Positions 32,813 to 40,973 of a DNA stretch of 64,000 nucleotides are shown piece after piece. The stretch is from Streptomyces carminius (GTDB lineage: Bacteria > Actinomycetota > Actinomycetes > Streptomycetales > Streptomycetaceae): the NCBI RefSeq assembly GCF_002794255.1, contig NZ_PGGW01000058.1:168624-232623 (forward strand). Direction: 5' to 3'. A model generated the notes under the pieces. The model had not been told where the DNA came from, ran no database searches, and worked only from the letters and a program-made list of their open reading frames with translations. The stretch's first letter is position 1. Every line of letters starts with the position of its first letter. The translations under genes were made by a program, and so were the position numbers.

Positions 32813-33138
32813 GATGTGTCATCGCTGCCGTCGAGACACCAACTCCATGCCCGGCCAGCGGAAATGATACGGCAGCCTCAAAAGGGCACAAAAGGACAAA
32901 AGCTTCCCACGCCTGATGCCGGATGGAAGTCGGATCCGGCCTGGCGCTGAAGCGTGCAGCCGCGCCGGGAACAACGGGTCCGGCCGGCACTGTTGCACCG
33001 GCCGAGGGATCGGCGCTGCACGGGCGGGGAACCTCGGAGACCACAAGGCCGTCTGCCCCGACAGGACCAGGGTCCCGGGATCGCGGTACGCCCGCCGCAC
33101 ACTCGGACCGAGACGTATTTCTGCAGGAGGACTGCTTG
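32813..33138. other. Non-coding stretch upstream of the PIG-L deacetylase gene
   Basis: This 326-base stretch sits between the coiled-coil fragment and the deacetylase start. I see no supported gene in it. Its left part is mixed in base composition and may be insertion debris. Its right end must hold the deacetylase promoter, and GCAGGAGG at 33123-33130 is that gene's ribosome site. Confidence 0.4.
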
Positions 33139-33972
33139 ATGACTGGCCGGCCCTTGACGCTCATGGCGGTACACGCCCACCCCGACGACGAGGCCACCGG
33201 AACCGGAGGGGTCCTCGCGCGGTACGCGGCGGAAGGCATCCGCACGGTTCTCGTGACGTGTACCGACGGCGGTTGCGGTGACGGAGCGGGGGGTGTCAAG
33301 CCGGGCGATCCCGGGCACGATCCGGCGGCCGTCGCACTGATGCGCCGTCAGGAACTCAGGGCGAGCTGTGACGTCCTGAAGGTCAGCGATCTGGAGATGC
33401 TGGACTACGCCGACTCCGGGATGGCGGGCTGGCCGAGCAACGACGCCCCCGGATCCTTCTGGCAGACCCCCGTGGAGGAAGGCGCGGCCCGACTCGCGGA
33501 ACTCATGCGGCACTACCGACCTGACGTGGTCGTCACCTACGACGAGAACGGCTTCTACGGCCACCCCGACCACATCCAGGCCCACCGCATCACGATGGCG
33601 GCGCTGGAGATGACCGCGCTGACACCGAAGGTGTACTGGACCACGGCGCCCCGCTCGATGATGCAGCGGTTCGGCGAGATCATGCGCGAGTTCCATCCGG
33701 ACATGCCGGAGCCGGATCCTGCCGAGGCCGCCGCGATGGCCGAGATCGGCCTCCCCGACGATGAGATCACCACATGGGTGGACACCACCGCGTTCAGCGG
33801 CCAGAAGTTCGACGCGCTGGCCGCGCACGCCAGTCAGGGCGAGAACATCTTCTTCCTCAGGATGGGCAAGGAGAAGTTCGGCGAGTTGATGGGCATGGAG
33901 ACCTTCGTGCGTGTCCAGGACGCCACCGGCGCGGCCGTACCCGAGAACGATCTCTTCGCCGGACTGCGCTGA
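33139..33972 (+). CDS. PIG-L/LmbE-family deacetylase
   Basis: A 277-residue zinc-dependent N-deacetylase-like enzyme. AHPDDEATGTGG at residues ~11-22 is the signature metal/catalytic motif and GHPDHIQAH near residue 142 supplies the second metal ligands. The family includes MshB and Mca of mycothiol metabolism and antibiotic-modifying enzymes. Length and motifs are closest to the Mca/MshB-like branch, but the specific substrate is not evident, and orthologous mycothiol genes normally sit elsewhere. The ATG at 33139 has a strong GCAGGAGG site. GC returns to normal here, so this may be old backbone or well-adapted cargo. Confidence 0.85.
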   Translation: MTGRPLTLMAVHAHPDDEATGTGGVLARYAAEGIRTVLVTCTDGGCGDGAGGVKPGDPGHDPAAVALMRRQELRASCDVLKVSDLEMLDYADSGMAGWPSNDAPGSFWQTPVEEGAARLAELMRHYRPDVVVTYDENGFYGHPDHIQAHRITMAALEMTALTPKVYWTTAPRSMMQRFGEIMREFHPDMPEPDPAEAAAMAEIGLPDDEITTWVDTTAFSGQKFDALAAHASQGENIFFLRMGKEKFGELMGMETFVRVQDATGAAVPENDLFAGLR

Positions 33973-33976
33973 CCCA

Positions 33977-34200
33977 CTCATCCGGGACGCAGCACCGGGT
34001 GAACTGGCTCAGCCGTCCCTGGATGGCCTCACGGTCCTTCTCGGAACGTGCGGAGTGGAGCACCTCCGGTTCGGTGAGGTCGCACAGGGCGGCCGGTCCG
34101 GCGCCCATCCGCCGCTCCCGTTCCCCGGTTGCCCGGCGCGGCAGGGTGCGGACCAGGACCGACGTGCCGACGTGTCGACGAGGTGGTCGGCCACGCTCAC
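33977..34200 (-). pseudogene. PIN-domain toxin remnant (VapC-like) with frameshift
   Basis: From GTG 34200 the frame reads VSVADHLVDTSA, the strand-and-Asp start of PIN-domain toxins. It then goes out of frame. In the next frame the protein resumes as TSVLVRTL and continues with AALCDLTEPEVLHSARSEKDRE and CCVPDE, conserved in actinobacterial PIN proteins. The shift is explained by an eight-base tandem duplication (ACGTCGGC next to ACGTCGGT, minus strand, 34157-34172). Removing one copy restores VDTSVLVRTL. The last half of the gene is also gone. Upstream, 34197-34290 reads VLHESQDLADEGALDAELLL and ends in a TGA overlapping the GTG, possibly the tail of the matching antitoxin. Confidence 0.7.
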
Positions 34201-34350
34201 CGGGCGGAACCACCTCGGTGGCTGCGCTTGCCGAGGAGGAGCTCGGCATCGAGGGCGCCTTCGTCCGCGAGGTCCTGCGACTCGTGCAGGACTCGCAGGT
34301 GGCCATTGCGGGCCGAACCGCTCGTAGCGGCCGGCTCCCGTGGGCCGGGG

Positions 34351-35634
34351 TCACCCGGCGGCCGGAGGAACCGGGAGGAGGCGGGTGATGTCGACGGTGC
34401 CTGTTCCGGTCTGCGGCTGGGGGATGAGGAGCCACAGGGCCGCCAGCGCGGCGAAGGTGACCATGAGGGCGGCGAGCCCGGTGCGGCTCTTCGCCCAGCG
34501 GGCCCGGTACCGGACCGGGTCCTCCACCAGCACCTTGGAGAGCCGGGCGGCGGCGGTGGAGACGGCGAGGACGACGGCCGTACGGCCCCAGCCCGACAGG
34601 CCGAGGCGTTCCTCGCTCAGCAGCAGGAGGACGGGCCAGTGCCACAGGTAGAGGCTGTAGGAGAGCAGGCCGAACCAGCGCAGGGGAGGCGCGGCGAGGA
34701 GGCGGCCGGCCGGGCTCCGGGGCGCCCGGGCGAGGAGGCCGGTGAGCAGGGCGGCGGCCAGCGCGTGGAGGAAGAGTCCGCCCTGGAACAGGGAGAGGTC
34801 GTCCTGTCCGTCGGCGGTGGCCCAGTACGCCCCGATCCCGCACACCAGGACCGCACCCGCCCAGCCGGCCGCGCGGTCTCCCACCCGGGCCAGGAGGCGG
34901 GAGGCCGGTGCCGTGGCCGCCAGGGCGCCGAGGAGGAGGGAGAAGGCGCGGGTGTCGGTGCCCTCGTAGACGCGTGTGGTGTCGGTCGGGACGGTGAGAG
35001 CGATCATGAGGGCCAGCGAGACGGCGGCGCCGGCCGCGGCCAGAACGGCGACGCGCCGGTGCGCGGCGCGGCCGCGGGCCGCGAGCCCGAGGAGCAGCGG
35101 CCAGACCAGGTAGAACTGCTCCTCGACGGCGATGCTCCACAGATGGGCGAAGACCCGGGTGTCGGCCGAGTCCCAGTAGCCGACCTGGTCGGAGACGAAG
35201 TGCCAGTTGGCGAGGTTCGCCGCCACCCACGGCGCGTCGTCCAGAGCGTGGCGGAGCAGGAGCGGCGGGCCGAACGCCCAGGTGAGGACCAGGGTCCCCG
35301 CGATCATGACGGCGAGCGCGGGAAGCAGGCGGCGTGCGCGCCGCCCCCAGAAGGCGACCAGGTCGATCCGGCCGTCGCGGGCCCGGGTCTCCTTCAGCAG
35401 AAGGCCGGTGATCAGGAAGCCGGACAGCACGAAGAACAGGTCGACGCCCAGGAAGCCGCCGCCCAGGTGGCCGGTGTGGAAGAACAGCACGCCCAGGACG
35501 GCCAGCCCGCGCAGCCCGTCCAGCGGTGCGATGTGCCGTGTCGCGGACGGTCCCGGGGCGGCGGCGGCCGCGGGAGCGGCGGGAGCGGTACGGGCACGGC
35601 GGGCGGCGCGTACCGGCGGGAGCTGAGCGGGCAT
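34351..35634 (-). CDS. Acyltransferase-3 family membrane protein (OafA-like)
   Basis: A 427-residue integral membrane O-acyltransferase. It begins, after a Pro/Ala-rich cytoplasmic tail, with HIAPLDGLRGLAVLGVLFFH (the RGLA signature and catalytic His) and shows about ten hydrophobic helices. FLGVDLFFVLSGFLIT and WSIAVEEQFYLVWP are the other signature motifs. It transfers acetyl or other acyl groups across the membrane to a surface or secreted glycan. The upstream gene in the same direction encodes an SGNH lipoprotein. In many bacteria the SGNH domain is fused to OafA proteins and completes the transfer outside. Here the two parts are separate genes. Confidence 0.9.
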   Translation of the reverse strand: MPAQLPPVRAARRARTAPAAPAAAAAPGPSATRHIAPLDGLRGLAVLGVLFFHTGHLGGGFLGVDLFFVLSGFLITGLLLKETRARDGRIDLVAFWGRRARRLLPALAVMIAGTLVLTWAFGPPLLLRHALDDAPWVAANLANWHFVSDQVGYWDSADTRVFAHLWSIAVEEQFYLVWPLLLGLAARGRAAHRRVAVLAAAGAAVSLALMIALTVPTDTTRVYEGTDTRAFSLLLGALAATAPASRLLARVGDRAAGWAGAVLVCGIGAYWATADGQDDLSLFQGGLFLHALAAALLTGLLARAPRSPAGRLLAAPPLRWFGLLSYSLYLWHWPVLLLLSEERLGLSGWGRTAVVLAVSTAAARLSKVLVEDPVRYRARWAKSRTGLAALMVTFAALAALWLLIPQPQTGTGTVDITRLLPVPPAAG

Positions 35635-35743
35635 GAATCTCTCTCGGGAAAGGGGAGGGGGCAGGACGGGGCAGGACGGGACGTGCCCAGGGGGAATGGG
35701 ACGGGGCCGGGGCGCGGCGGGCGGTCGCCCGCCGCGTCGCGGG

Positions 35744-36595
35744 CTACCGGCAGCCGAGTCGGCCGTAGATCTCGTCGCCGGTCCACTCCCCGTTCGCCCA
35801 CTCCTTCGCCGGGGCCGGGGCGAAGTCGTGGAGCTCGCCCAGCTCCTCGCCGAACCACTTGGCGAACGCGGCCGAGCCCTGCTGGCAGGAGTGGACGCCG
35901 TCCCCGCTGCGCTGCGCCCGGTCCGCCGTGCTGTCGGTGCCCCACAGGGCGGCAGAGTCGAGGAAGTGGACGGTGTCCGGGTGCTTGTCCGCGACCTCCT
36001 CGGCGGACTTCGGCGCGGTCCTGATCTCGGCCTCGTGCGGCTTGTAGAACTCGTCCATCCTGATGGGCGGCGCGGACACGATGAGGAGTTCGGCGCCCGC
36101 GTCGTTCACCGTCCCGGCCAGCCGCTCGTAGGCGGTGCGCTGTTCGTCGGGAGTGCCCCAGTCGTAGCTGGAGATCTGGTAGGCGACGACGTCCGGGGCG
36201 AAGGACTCCAGTTTCCGCGGGAGCGACTTCCAGGTCGGTTCCGCGACCTCACCGACGACGCCGCCGCCCCCGGTGGCGGCCATGGACGCGAACTCCACCC
36301 GGGCCGCCTCCAGCGCCGCGCCGAGGGCGGGAGCCTCGACCTCGGCGATGGAGTCGCCCATCCACAGCAGTCGCTGTGGCCTCGCGCCGTTCCCCAGGGT
36401 GCCGGACGGCTGCCCGTCGGCGGTCGCGCCGGTGCCGCGGTCGGCGGCGGAACCGGAGCCGGAACCGTCGTCGGCTCCGCCGCAGGCGGTGAGGCCGAGT
36501 ACGGCCGCCGCGGCGGCGAGGGCGAGTCCGGCGGTGCGGCGGGCGGGGCGCACGGGGCGCGGGGCGGAAGTGGTCCTGGTGGTCTCGTTGTTCAT
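35744..36595 (-). CDS. SGNH-type lipoprotein, partner of the acyltransferase
   Basis: A 283-residue secreted lipoprotein. A basic N-terminus and hydrophobic core end in the lipobox LGLTACGG (near residue 37), followed by a disordered Gly/Ser/Asp-rich linker. The hydrolase domain opens with LLWMGDSIAEVEAP (block I Ser), includes YQISSYDWG at the Asn-block region, and ends with the Asp-Gly-Val-His motif SGDGVHSCQQG. This fits an SGNH acyl-esterase or transferase outside the membrane. It is followed 109 bases downstream by the OafA-like gene in the same direction, so acyl transfer from the membrane protein to SGNH to glycan is a reasonable model. The gene is divergent from the two-component operon. 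Confidence 0.85.
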   Translation of the reverse strand: MNNETTRTTSAPRPVRPARRTAGLALAAAAAVLGLTACGGADDGSGSGSAADRGTGATADGQPSGTLGNGARPQRLLWMGDSIAEVEAPALGAALEAARVEFASMAATGGGGVVGEVAEPTWKSLPRKLESFAPDVVAYQISSYDWGTPDEQRTAYERLAGTVNDAGAELLIVSAPPIRMDEFYKPHEAEIRTAPKSAEEVADKHPDTVHFLDSAALWGTDSTADRAQRSGDGVHSCQQGSAAFAKWFGEELGELHDFAPAPAKEWANGEWTGDEIYGRLGCR

Positions 36596-36729
36596 GTCCT
36601 CAGCAGAACCCGCGCGACCGCCGCCCGGACGGCCCGTCATCGTTTCATCATGTGATGCGGAAACGGGCGTCATACGCTTCGAGCACCCTGGTGGAACAAG
36701 GCAGCCGGCCCGAGAAGAGTGCGTCACCC

Positions 36730-37431
36730 ATGGCACGAGTCCTGCTCATCGAAGACGACCCCGCCGTGCAGCGGGGCGTCACCCTCGCGCTGCGGCGCCG
36801 GGGCCACGAGGTGGAGGTCGCCGGCAGCGGCGAGACCGGGCTGCCGGCCCTGGAACGCCGGCGGCCCGACCTGGTGCTGCTCGATCTGATGCTGCCGCGG
36901 ATGAGCGGTCTGGAGGTGTGCCGCCGGATCCGGGAGGACAAGCAGATCCCCATCATCATCCTCTCCGCGCGCGGCGACGAGATCGACATGGTCGTCGGCC
37001 TGGAGGCGGGCGCCGACGACTACATCGTCAAACCGGCCGGCGCGGAGATCATCGAGGCCCGGATGAAGGCCGTCCTGCGGCGGGTGGCGCCCGCCCAGGA
37101 CGCATCGTCGGCGCACCCGGCGACGGGGGCGGAGCACCACGCGGACCTCACCGTGGACCGCACCACCCTGGTGGTGTCCAAGCGCGGCACCGAGCTGGCC
37201 CTCGCCCCCTCCGAACTCAAACTGCTGCTGTTCCTCACCGCCTGCCCCGGTCAGGTCCACAGCCGCCAGCAGCTCCTGGAGCAGGTCTGGGAACACTCCT
37301 TCTACGGCGACGCCCGCCTCGTCGACGCCTGTGTGATGCGGCTGCGCGCCAGGATCGAGGACGATCCGCGCAGGCCGGTGTACGTGCAGACCGTCCGCGG
37401 CTTCGGCTACCGCTTCGGGCCCGTCCGGTGA
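36730..37431 (+). CDS. OmpR/PhoB-family response regulator
   Basis: A 233-residue two-component regulator. The receiver domain has LIEDDP (acidic pair), Asp52 in LLDLML as phosphoacceptor and VKPAGAE as the Lys switch. The C-terminal winged-helix domain (residues ~140-230) ends RPVYVQTVRGFGYRF, typical of the OmpR class. It is co-transcribed with the histidine kinase, whose GTG overlaps its stop. I chose ATG 36730 because MARVLLIEDD is the usual start. The frame opens earlier at 36652. A TACGCT hexamer at 36673-36678 may be the -10 element. Confidence 0.93.
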   Translation: MARVLLIEDDPAVQRGVTLALRRRGHEVEVAGSGETGLPALERRRPDLVLLDLMLPRMSGLEVCRRIREDKQIPIIILSARGDEIDMVVGLEAGADDYIVKPAGAEIIEARMKAVLRRVAPAQDASSAHPATGAEHHADLTVDRTTLVVSKRGTELALAPSELKLLLFLTACPGQVHSRQQLLEQVWEHSFYGDARLVDACVMRLRARIEDDPRRPVYVQTVRGFGYRFGPVR

Positions 37432-38951
37432 GGATCACCGGGCCACGCCTCCCCAGGGGGCTGCGGGCGCGGTTCGTCGTGGCCTTCCTCCTGGCGACCG
37501 CCTTCGGCGCGCTGCTCACCGCGGGCCTCACCTTCCACCAGGCCCGCTCGTCCATCCTGGAGCGCAGCCGGAGCACCGCCGTAGCCGACCTGCGCGTCCA
37601 GCTCGGCTCCCTCACCCCCGGTCTGGCCTTCCCGCCCGGCACCGGGGAGCTGCGCGGCCTGGCCCACCAGCTCGACCAGGTCGGCGGCTCCCGGGCGTGG
37701 CGCTCCTCGGCCGCGTACCGGGACGGCGAGCCGGTGTCGGCCTCCCCCGGCACGCCGCCCGTGCCCGAAGCGCTCCGCGAGGCCGTCCGGGAGCGGGGCC
37801 GGGCGGTGTACCAGCACATCGAACACGACGGCCGGCCCTGGCTGGCCGTCGGCATGCCCGTCGCCTACGCCGACGACCCCGGACGGCCCGGTGACGGGGG
37901 CGACGGCGGGAGCGGCAGCGGCAGCGGCAGCGGCAGCGGGGAGGACGAGCGGGGCGGGCTCTCCGGGCTGGCCGTGTACGCGTCCTTCCCCCTCGACGAC
38001 GAGCGGGCCGACATCGCCGCCCTGCTCACCGCGGCCCGGACCGGGGCGGTTCCGGCCCTCGCCGTCGCCGTGGTCCCGGCCCTGTTCGCGGCCCGCGGCG
38101 TCCTGCGCCCCGTTAGGCGTCTGCGCCGCGGCGCCGAACGCATCGCCTCCGGCGAGTTCGGCACCCGCCTCGGTGTCGCGGGCCGCGACGAACTCGCCGA
38201 TCTGACCCGCTCCTTCAACACCATGGCCGAGACCCTGCAGCGGGACGACGCGGAGCTGCGCCGCATGGAGGCGGGCGCGCGCCGCTTCGCCGCCGACGTC
38301 TCCCATGAACTGCGCACCCCGCTGGCGGCCATGGCCGCCGTCACCGAGGTCCTCGACGAGGACGCCGCCTCCGGTGTGCTGCCCGCGGACACCGCCGACG
38401 CCGTCCGGCTGATCAGTGAGGAGATCCGCTCCCTCGCCCGCATGACCGAGGACCTGATGGAGATCTCCCGCTTCGACGCCGGGGCCGCCCCGCTGCGCGC
38501 GGAGGAGCTGGACCTCCGCACTCTCGTGACCAAGACCCTCCAGTTGCGCGGCTGGTCCGGCGACGAGCGCGTCGGCGCCGACCTCCCGGCTCCGGTCCCG
38601 GTGCGTGCCGACCCCCGTCGCGTCGACGTCGTCCTGGCCAACCTGATAGGCAACGCGCTGCGCCACGGCCGGCCTCCGGTCACCGTCGCCGCCCGCGCCG
38701 AGGGCGGCCGGGCGGTCGTCACCGTCACCGACCGGGGGCCCGGCATTCCCGAGGACGTCCTCCCGCATGTCTTCGAGCGCTTCTACAAGGCCGACACGGC
38801 CCGCACCCGCTCGCGGGGCAGCGGCCTCGGCCTGGCCATCGCCCACGAGAACGCCCTCCTGCACGGCGGCACCCTGACCGCGGCCAACACCCCCGACGGT
38901 GCCTCCTTCACCCTCACCCTCCCCCTCGCCACCGCCCCGCGGGAGCAGTGA
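37428..38951 (+). CDS. Sensor histidine kinase
   Basis: A 507-residue HAMP-containing kinase. The first transmembrane helix is near residues 12-34 and the second near 205-225 (TGAVPALAVAVVPALFAARG). Between them is an extracellular sensor domain of ~165 residues containing a Gly-Ser-repeat linker (residues ~150-170). HAMP is followed by the phosphoacceptor His in DVSHELRTPLAAM, then the N box in ANLIGNALRHG and the G boxes DRGPGIPEDV and GSGLGLAI. The GTG overlaps the response regulator stop (GTGA). The overlap with the GerMN gene is likewise one to four bases, so all three are one operon. Confidence 0.92.
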   Translation: MRITGPRLPRGLRARFVVAFLLATAFGALLTAGLTFHQARSSILERSRSTAVADLRVQLGSLTPGLAFPPGTGELRGLAHQLDQVGGSRAWRSSAAYRDGEPVSASPGTPPVPEALREAVRERGRAVYQHIEHDGRPWLAVGMPVAYADDPGRPGDGGDGGSGSGSGSGSGEDERGGLSGLAVYASFPLDDERADIAALLTAARTGAVPALAVAVVPALFAARGVLRPVRRLRRGAERIASGEFGTRLGVAGRDELADLTRSFNTMAETLQRDDAELRRMEAGARRFAADVSHELRTPLAAMAAVTEVLDEDAASGVLPADTADAVRLISEEIRSLARMTEDLMEISRFDAGAAPLRAEELDLRTLVTKTLQLRGWSGDERVGADLPAPVPVRADPRRVDVVLANLIGNALRHGRPPVTVAARAEGGRAVVTVTDRGPGIPEDVLPHVFERFYKADTARTRSRGSGLGLAIAHENALLHGGTLTAANTPDGASFTLTLPLATAPREQ

Positions 38952-39532
38952 TGACACACCCCCCGGCCCGCCCCCGGCGCGTCCCCCGTCCCGGGGCGGC
39001 CGTCCTCGGCGCCCTGGCCGCCCTGCTCGCGGCCGCGTCCGCCGCCGGCTGCGGGATCGCCCCCGCCGGGCCCGTACCGGCCGGGGCGCCGGCCTCCGGC
39101 GTCCAGCGGCCCGGCACCGAAGCCCGCCTCGTCCGCCTCTACTTCGCCGACTCCCACGGCATCCGCGCCGTCTCCCGCCCGGTGGAGCGCCCGCTCGGCC
39201 CGCAGCAGGCCCTCGACCTCCTCCTGGCGGGTCCCACCTCCGCCGAGCGCGGGCGCGGCCTGATCAGTCGGGTGCCGCCGATGGGCGGCCGGCTCACCGC
39301 CACGGCGGCCGACGGGGCCGTCGACATCTCCGTCCCGGTGACGGTCGCCACCGGCGAACTCGACGTCACGGCGGTCAGCCAGCTCGTCTGCACCGCCGCC
39401 CACGCCGAAGTGCCCGGCGACCGGCCCCCCACGCGGGTCGACGTCCGCATCCGCGAGGGCGGTGTCCACTCCCGGACGCACTGGACGGTCCGCTGCGGGC
39501 CCAACGGCAACGCGGTACCGGTGACCAACTGA
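38948..39532 (+). CDS. GerMN-domain lipoprotein of a two-component operon
   Basis: A 194-residue lipoprotein. The signal peptide ends in the lipobox AASAAGCG near residue 36. The folded part (residues ~60-160) matches the GerMN/sporulation-germination type domain, with ARLVRLYFADSHGIRAVSRP followed by QQALDLLLAGPTSAERGRGL. It starts at GTG 38948 or ATG 38951, directly on the kinase stop. Placement of a surface lipoprotein third in a response regulator-kinase operon resembles MtrAB-LpqB and CseABC, where the lipoprotein tunes the kinase from outside. That role is inferred here. Confidence 0.85.
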   Translation: MMTHPPARPRRVPRPGAAVLGALAALLAAASAAGCGIAPAGPVPAGAPASGVQRPGTEARLVRLYFADSHGIRAVSRPVERPLGPQQALDLLLAGPTSAERGRGLISRVPPMGGRLTATAADGAVDISVPVTVATGELDVTAVSQLVCTAAHAEVPGDRPPTRVDVRIREGGVHSRTHWTVRCGPNGNAVPVTN

Positions 39533-39761
39533 CGGGCTGACCGGCCACGGCCGCCGGCGTGACGGCCCGGCGTACACAGCCCGCCGCCGAGCGGGCACAC
39601 CGGGCGGGACGCACCCAACCCGGCCGTACCGGCGCCGGACTCCCGGGCGGGAGCGGCGGCTTCCCCGTTGCCGGGGCCGGCCGTCCGCATCTCCAGTAAC
39701 CTTCCGGCTACGCACAGTTGAGATCCCCGCGCGTGCCGCGTGGGCGACAAGGGGGTGTGCC

Positions 39762-40973
39762 ATGGCGGTGACGCGGCGGTTGAGCCGGTTCGGGGACTGG
39801 TCCACGCTCCGGCCGATGTGCCACAGCGGGAGCCTGCGCGACCAGCAGCCCTTCTTCGCCGGTGCGGACGTGGGCAGCCGGATGGACCAGGTGCGCAGGG
39901 CGATCAACGACATCCGCGTCCACTGGGACCGGTATCCCGACTTCGTGGCCGATCTGCGGGAGTACCTGGAACGCCAGGCGGCCCGGGCCGGCACCGGAGG
40001 GAGCGACGGGGAGGACGGGGAGGGCGGGGAGGAGGACGGGCAGCGGGTCGCCGCGCTCTTCTCCGGTGTGAAGGAGTGGGCGGACCGGCGGGACCCCGGT
40101 GAGGACGACGGCGACGGCGACGACTACAGCGCGATCCGCCTCTACACCTCCCAGCCGGGCTACCGGCGGATCTTCGGCACGATCAACGCGGCGTTCCGGG
40201 ACGCCGGCCTCACCCGCGACACTAAGGCGCTGCGCAGCGCGGCCTTCCTGGTCGAGCTGCTGAGCATCGACCTGTTCAACTACCGGCACCGGCACACCCA
40301 CGCGGACAACTTCGAGGGCGTGGTCCACCGCGGCATGTGCGTCTCGGACGCCCAGCTGGGCAGGTTCGCCGAACTGGCCTCCGGCCCGGTGGACCAGCGC
40401 TATCTGTCCATCCCCCTGGCCATGGCGTCGGCCAGTACGGACCGCGCGAGCGCCCTGGCGTTCGCACTGGAGCAGGCCAGGAGGCATCCCGGGCGGCACC
40501 CCCTCCTCTGGGAGATCCGTGTCGCGGGCCTCCCCGCCGAACTGCTGGACGTCTACCGGGCGGCTTTCCCCCGCGGCACGGTCACCTCCATGTGCGCGGT
40601 GCCGATCGACCGGCTCTCCGACTACCCCTACGAGAAGGAGGTGCTGCTGCGCGGCCCCTTCTTCCAGATCCTCCGGCTGACCCGGAACACCGCGGGCCGC
40701 GGGGGCCGGGACGAGCCGACACACGTCGTCGAGGCCGTCATGCTCAACAGCAACCGCGACCACGTGAGCACCGTGGCGTCCGACGAGGGCGAGGACCGGC
40801 GCGCGCGGGACCTGTTCCGCACCCTCGTCACCCTCCACAGGTCCGCGCTGTGCGCCCAGTACGCCGGGGAGCGCGGCCTGGCCGGGGACGCGGCCGTCTA
40901 CCGGTCGCTGCACTCCGGGAGCCGCGCGGCGCTCGACCGGCATCTGGAGCGGCCAGGAGGTGCCTCCCGGTGA
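39762..40973 (+). CDS. Putative ADP-ribosyltransferase (R-S-E type)
   Basis: A 403-residue protein with the layout of R-S-E mono-ADP-ribosyltransferases. A helical N-terminus and acidic low-complexity stretch (residues ~75-120) precede YSAIRLYTSQPGYRRIFGTIN, which resembles the ART N-lobe. Then come VVHRGMC (Arg190), SASTD (Ser225, Thr226) and YPYEKEVLLRG, where Glu291-x-Glu293 is the catalytic bi-glutamate motif of arginine-specific enzymes. No signal peptide or secretion tag is visible, so it would act in the cytoplasm unless exported by an unusual route. The ATG at 39762 is preceded by AAGGGGG. Its stop overlaps the start of the DUF6236 gene, so translation is coupled. The target is unknown. 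Confidence 0.75.
   Translation: MAVTRRLSRFGDWSTLRPMCHSGSLRDQQPFFAGADVGSRMDQVRRAINDIRVHWDRYPDFVADLREYLERQAARAGTGGSDGEDGEGGEEDGQRVAALFSGVKEWADRRDPGEDDGDGDDYSAIRLYTSQPGYRRIFGTINAAFRDAGLTRDTKALRSAAFLVELLSIDLFNYRHRHTHADNFEGVVHRGMCVSDAQLGRFAELASGPVDQRYLSIPLAMASASTDRASALAFALEQARRHPGRHPLLWEIRVAGLPAELLDVYRAAFPRGTVTSMCAVPIDRLSDYPYEKEVLLRGPFFQILRLTRNTAGRGGRDEPTHVVEAVMLNSNRDHVSTVASDEGEDRRARDLFRTLVTLHRSALCAQYAGERGLAGDAAVYRSLHSGSRAALDRHLERPGGASR

Noticed and set aside
34129..36024. Very long plus-strand frame over the acyltransferase region
   Set aside because: It is antisense to a clear membrane acyltransferase and is Gln/Gly/Pro-rich, typical of a shadow frame.
37894..37960. Gly-Ser repeat in the histidine kinase as a possible frameshift
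   Set aside because: The frame is continuous through it and both sides encode kinase domains, so it is a natural linker.
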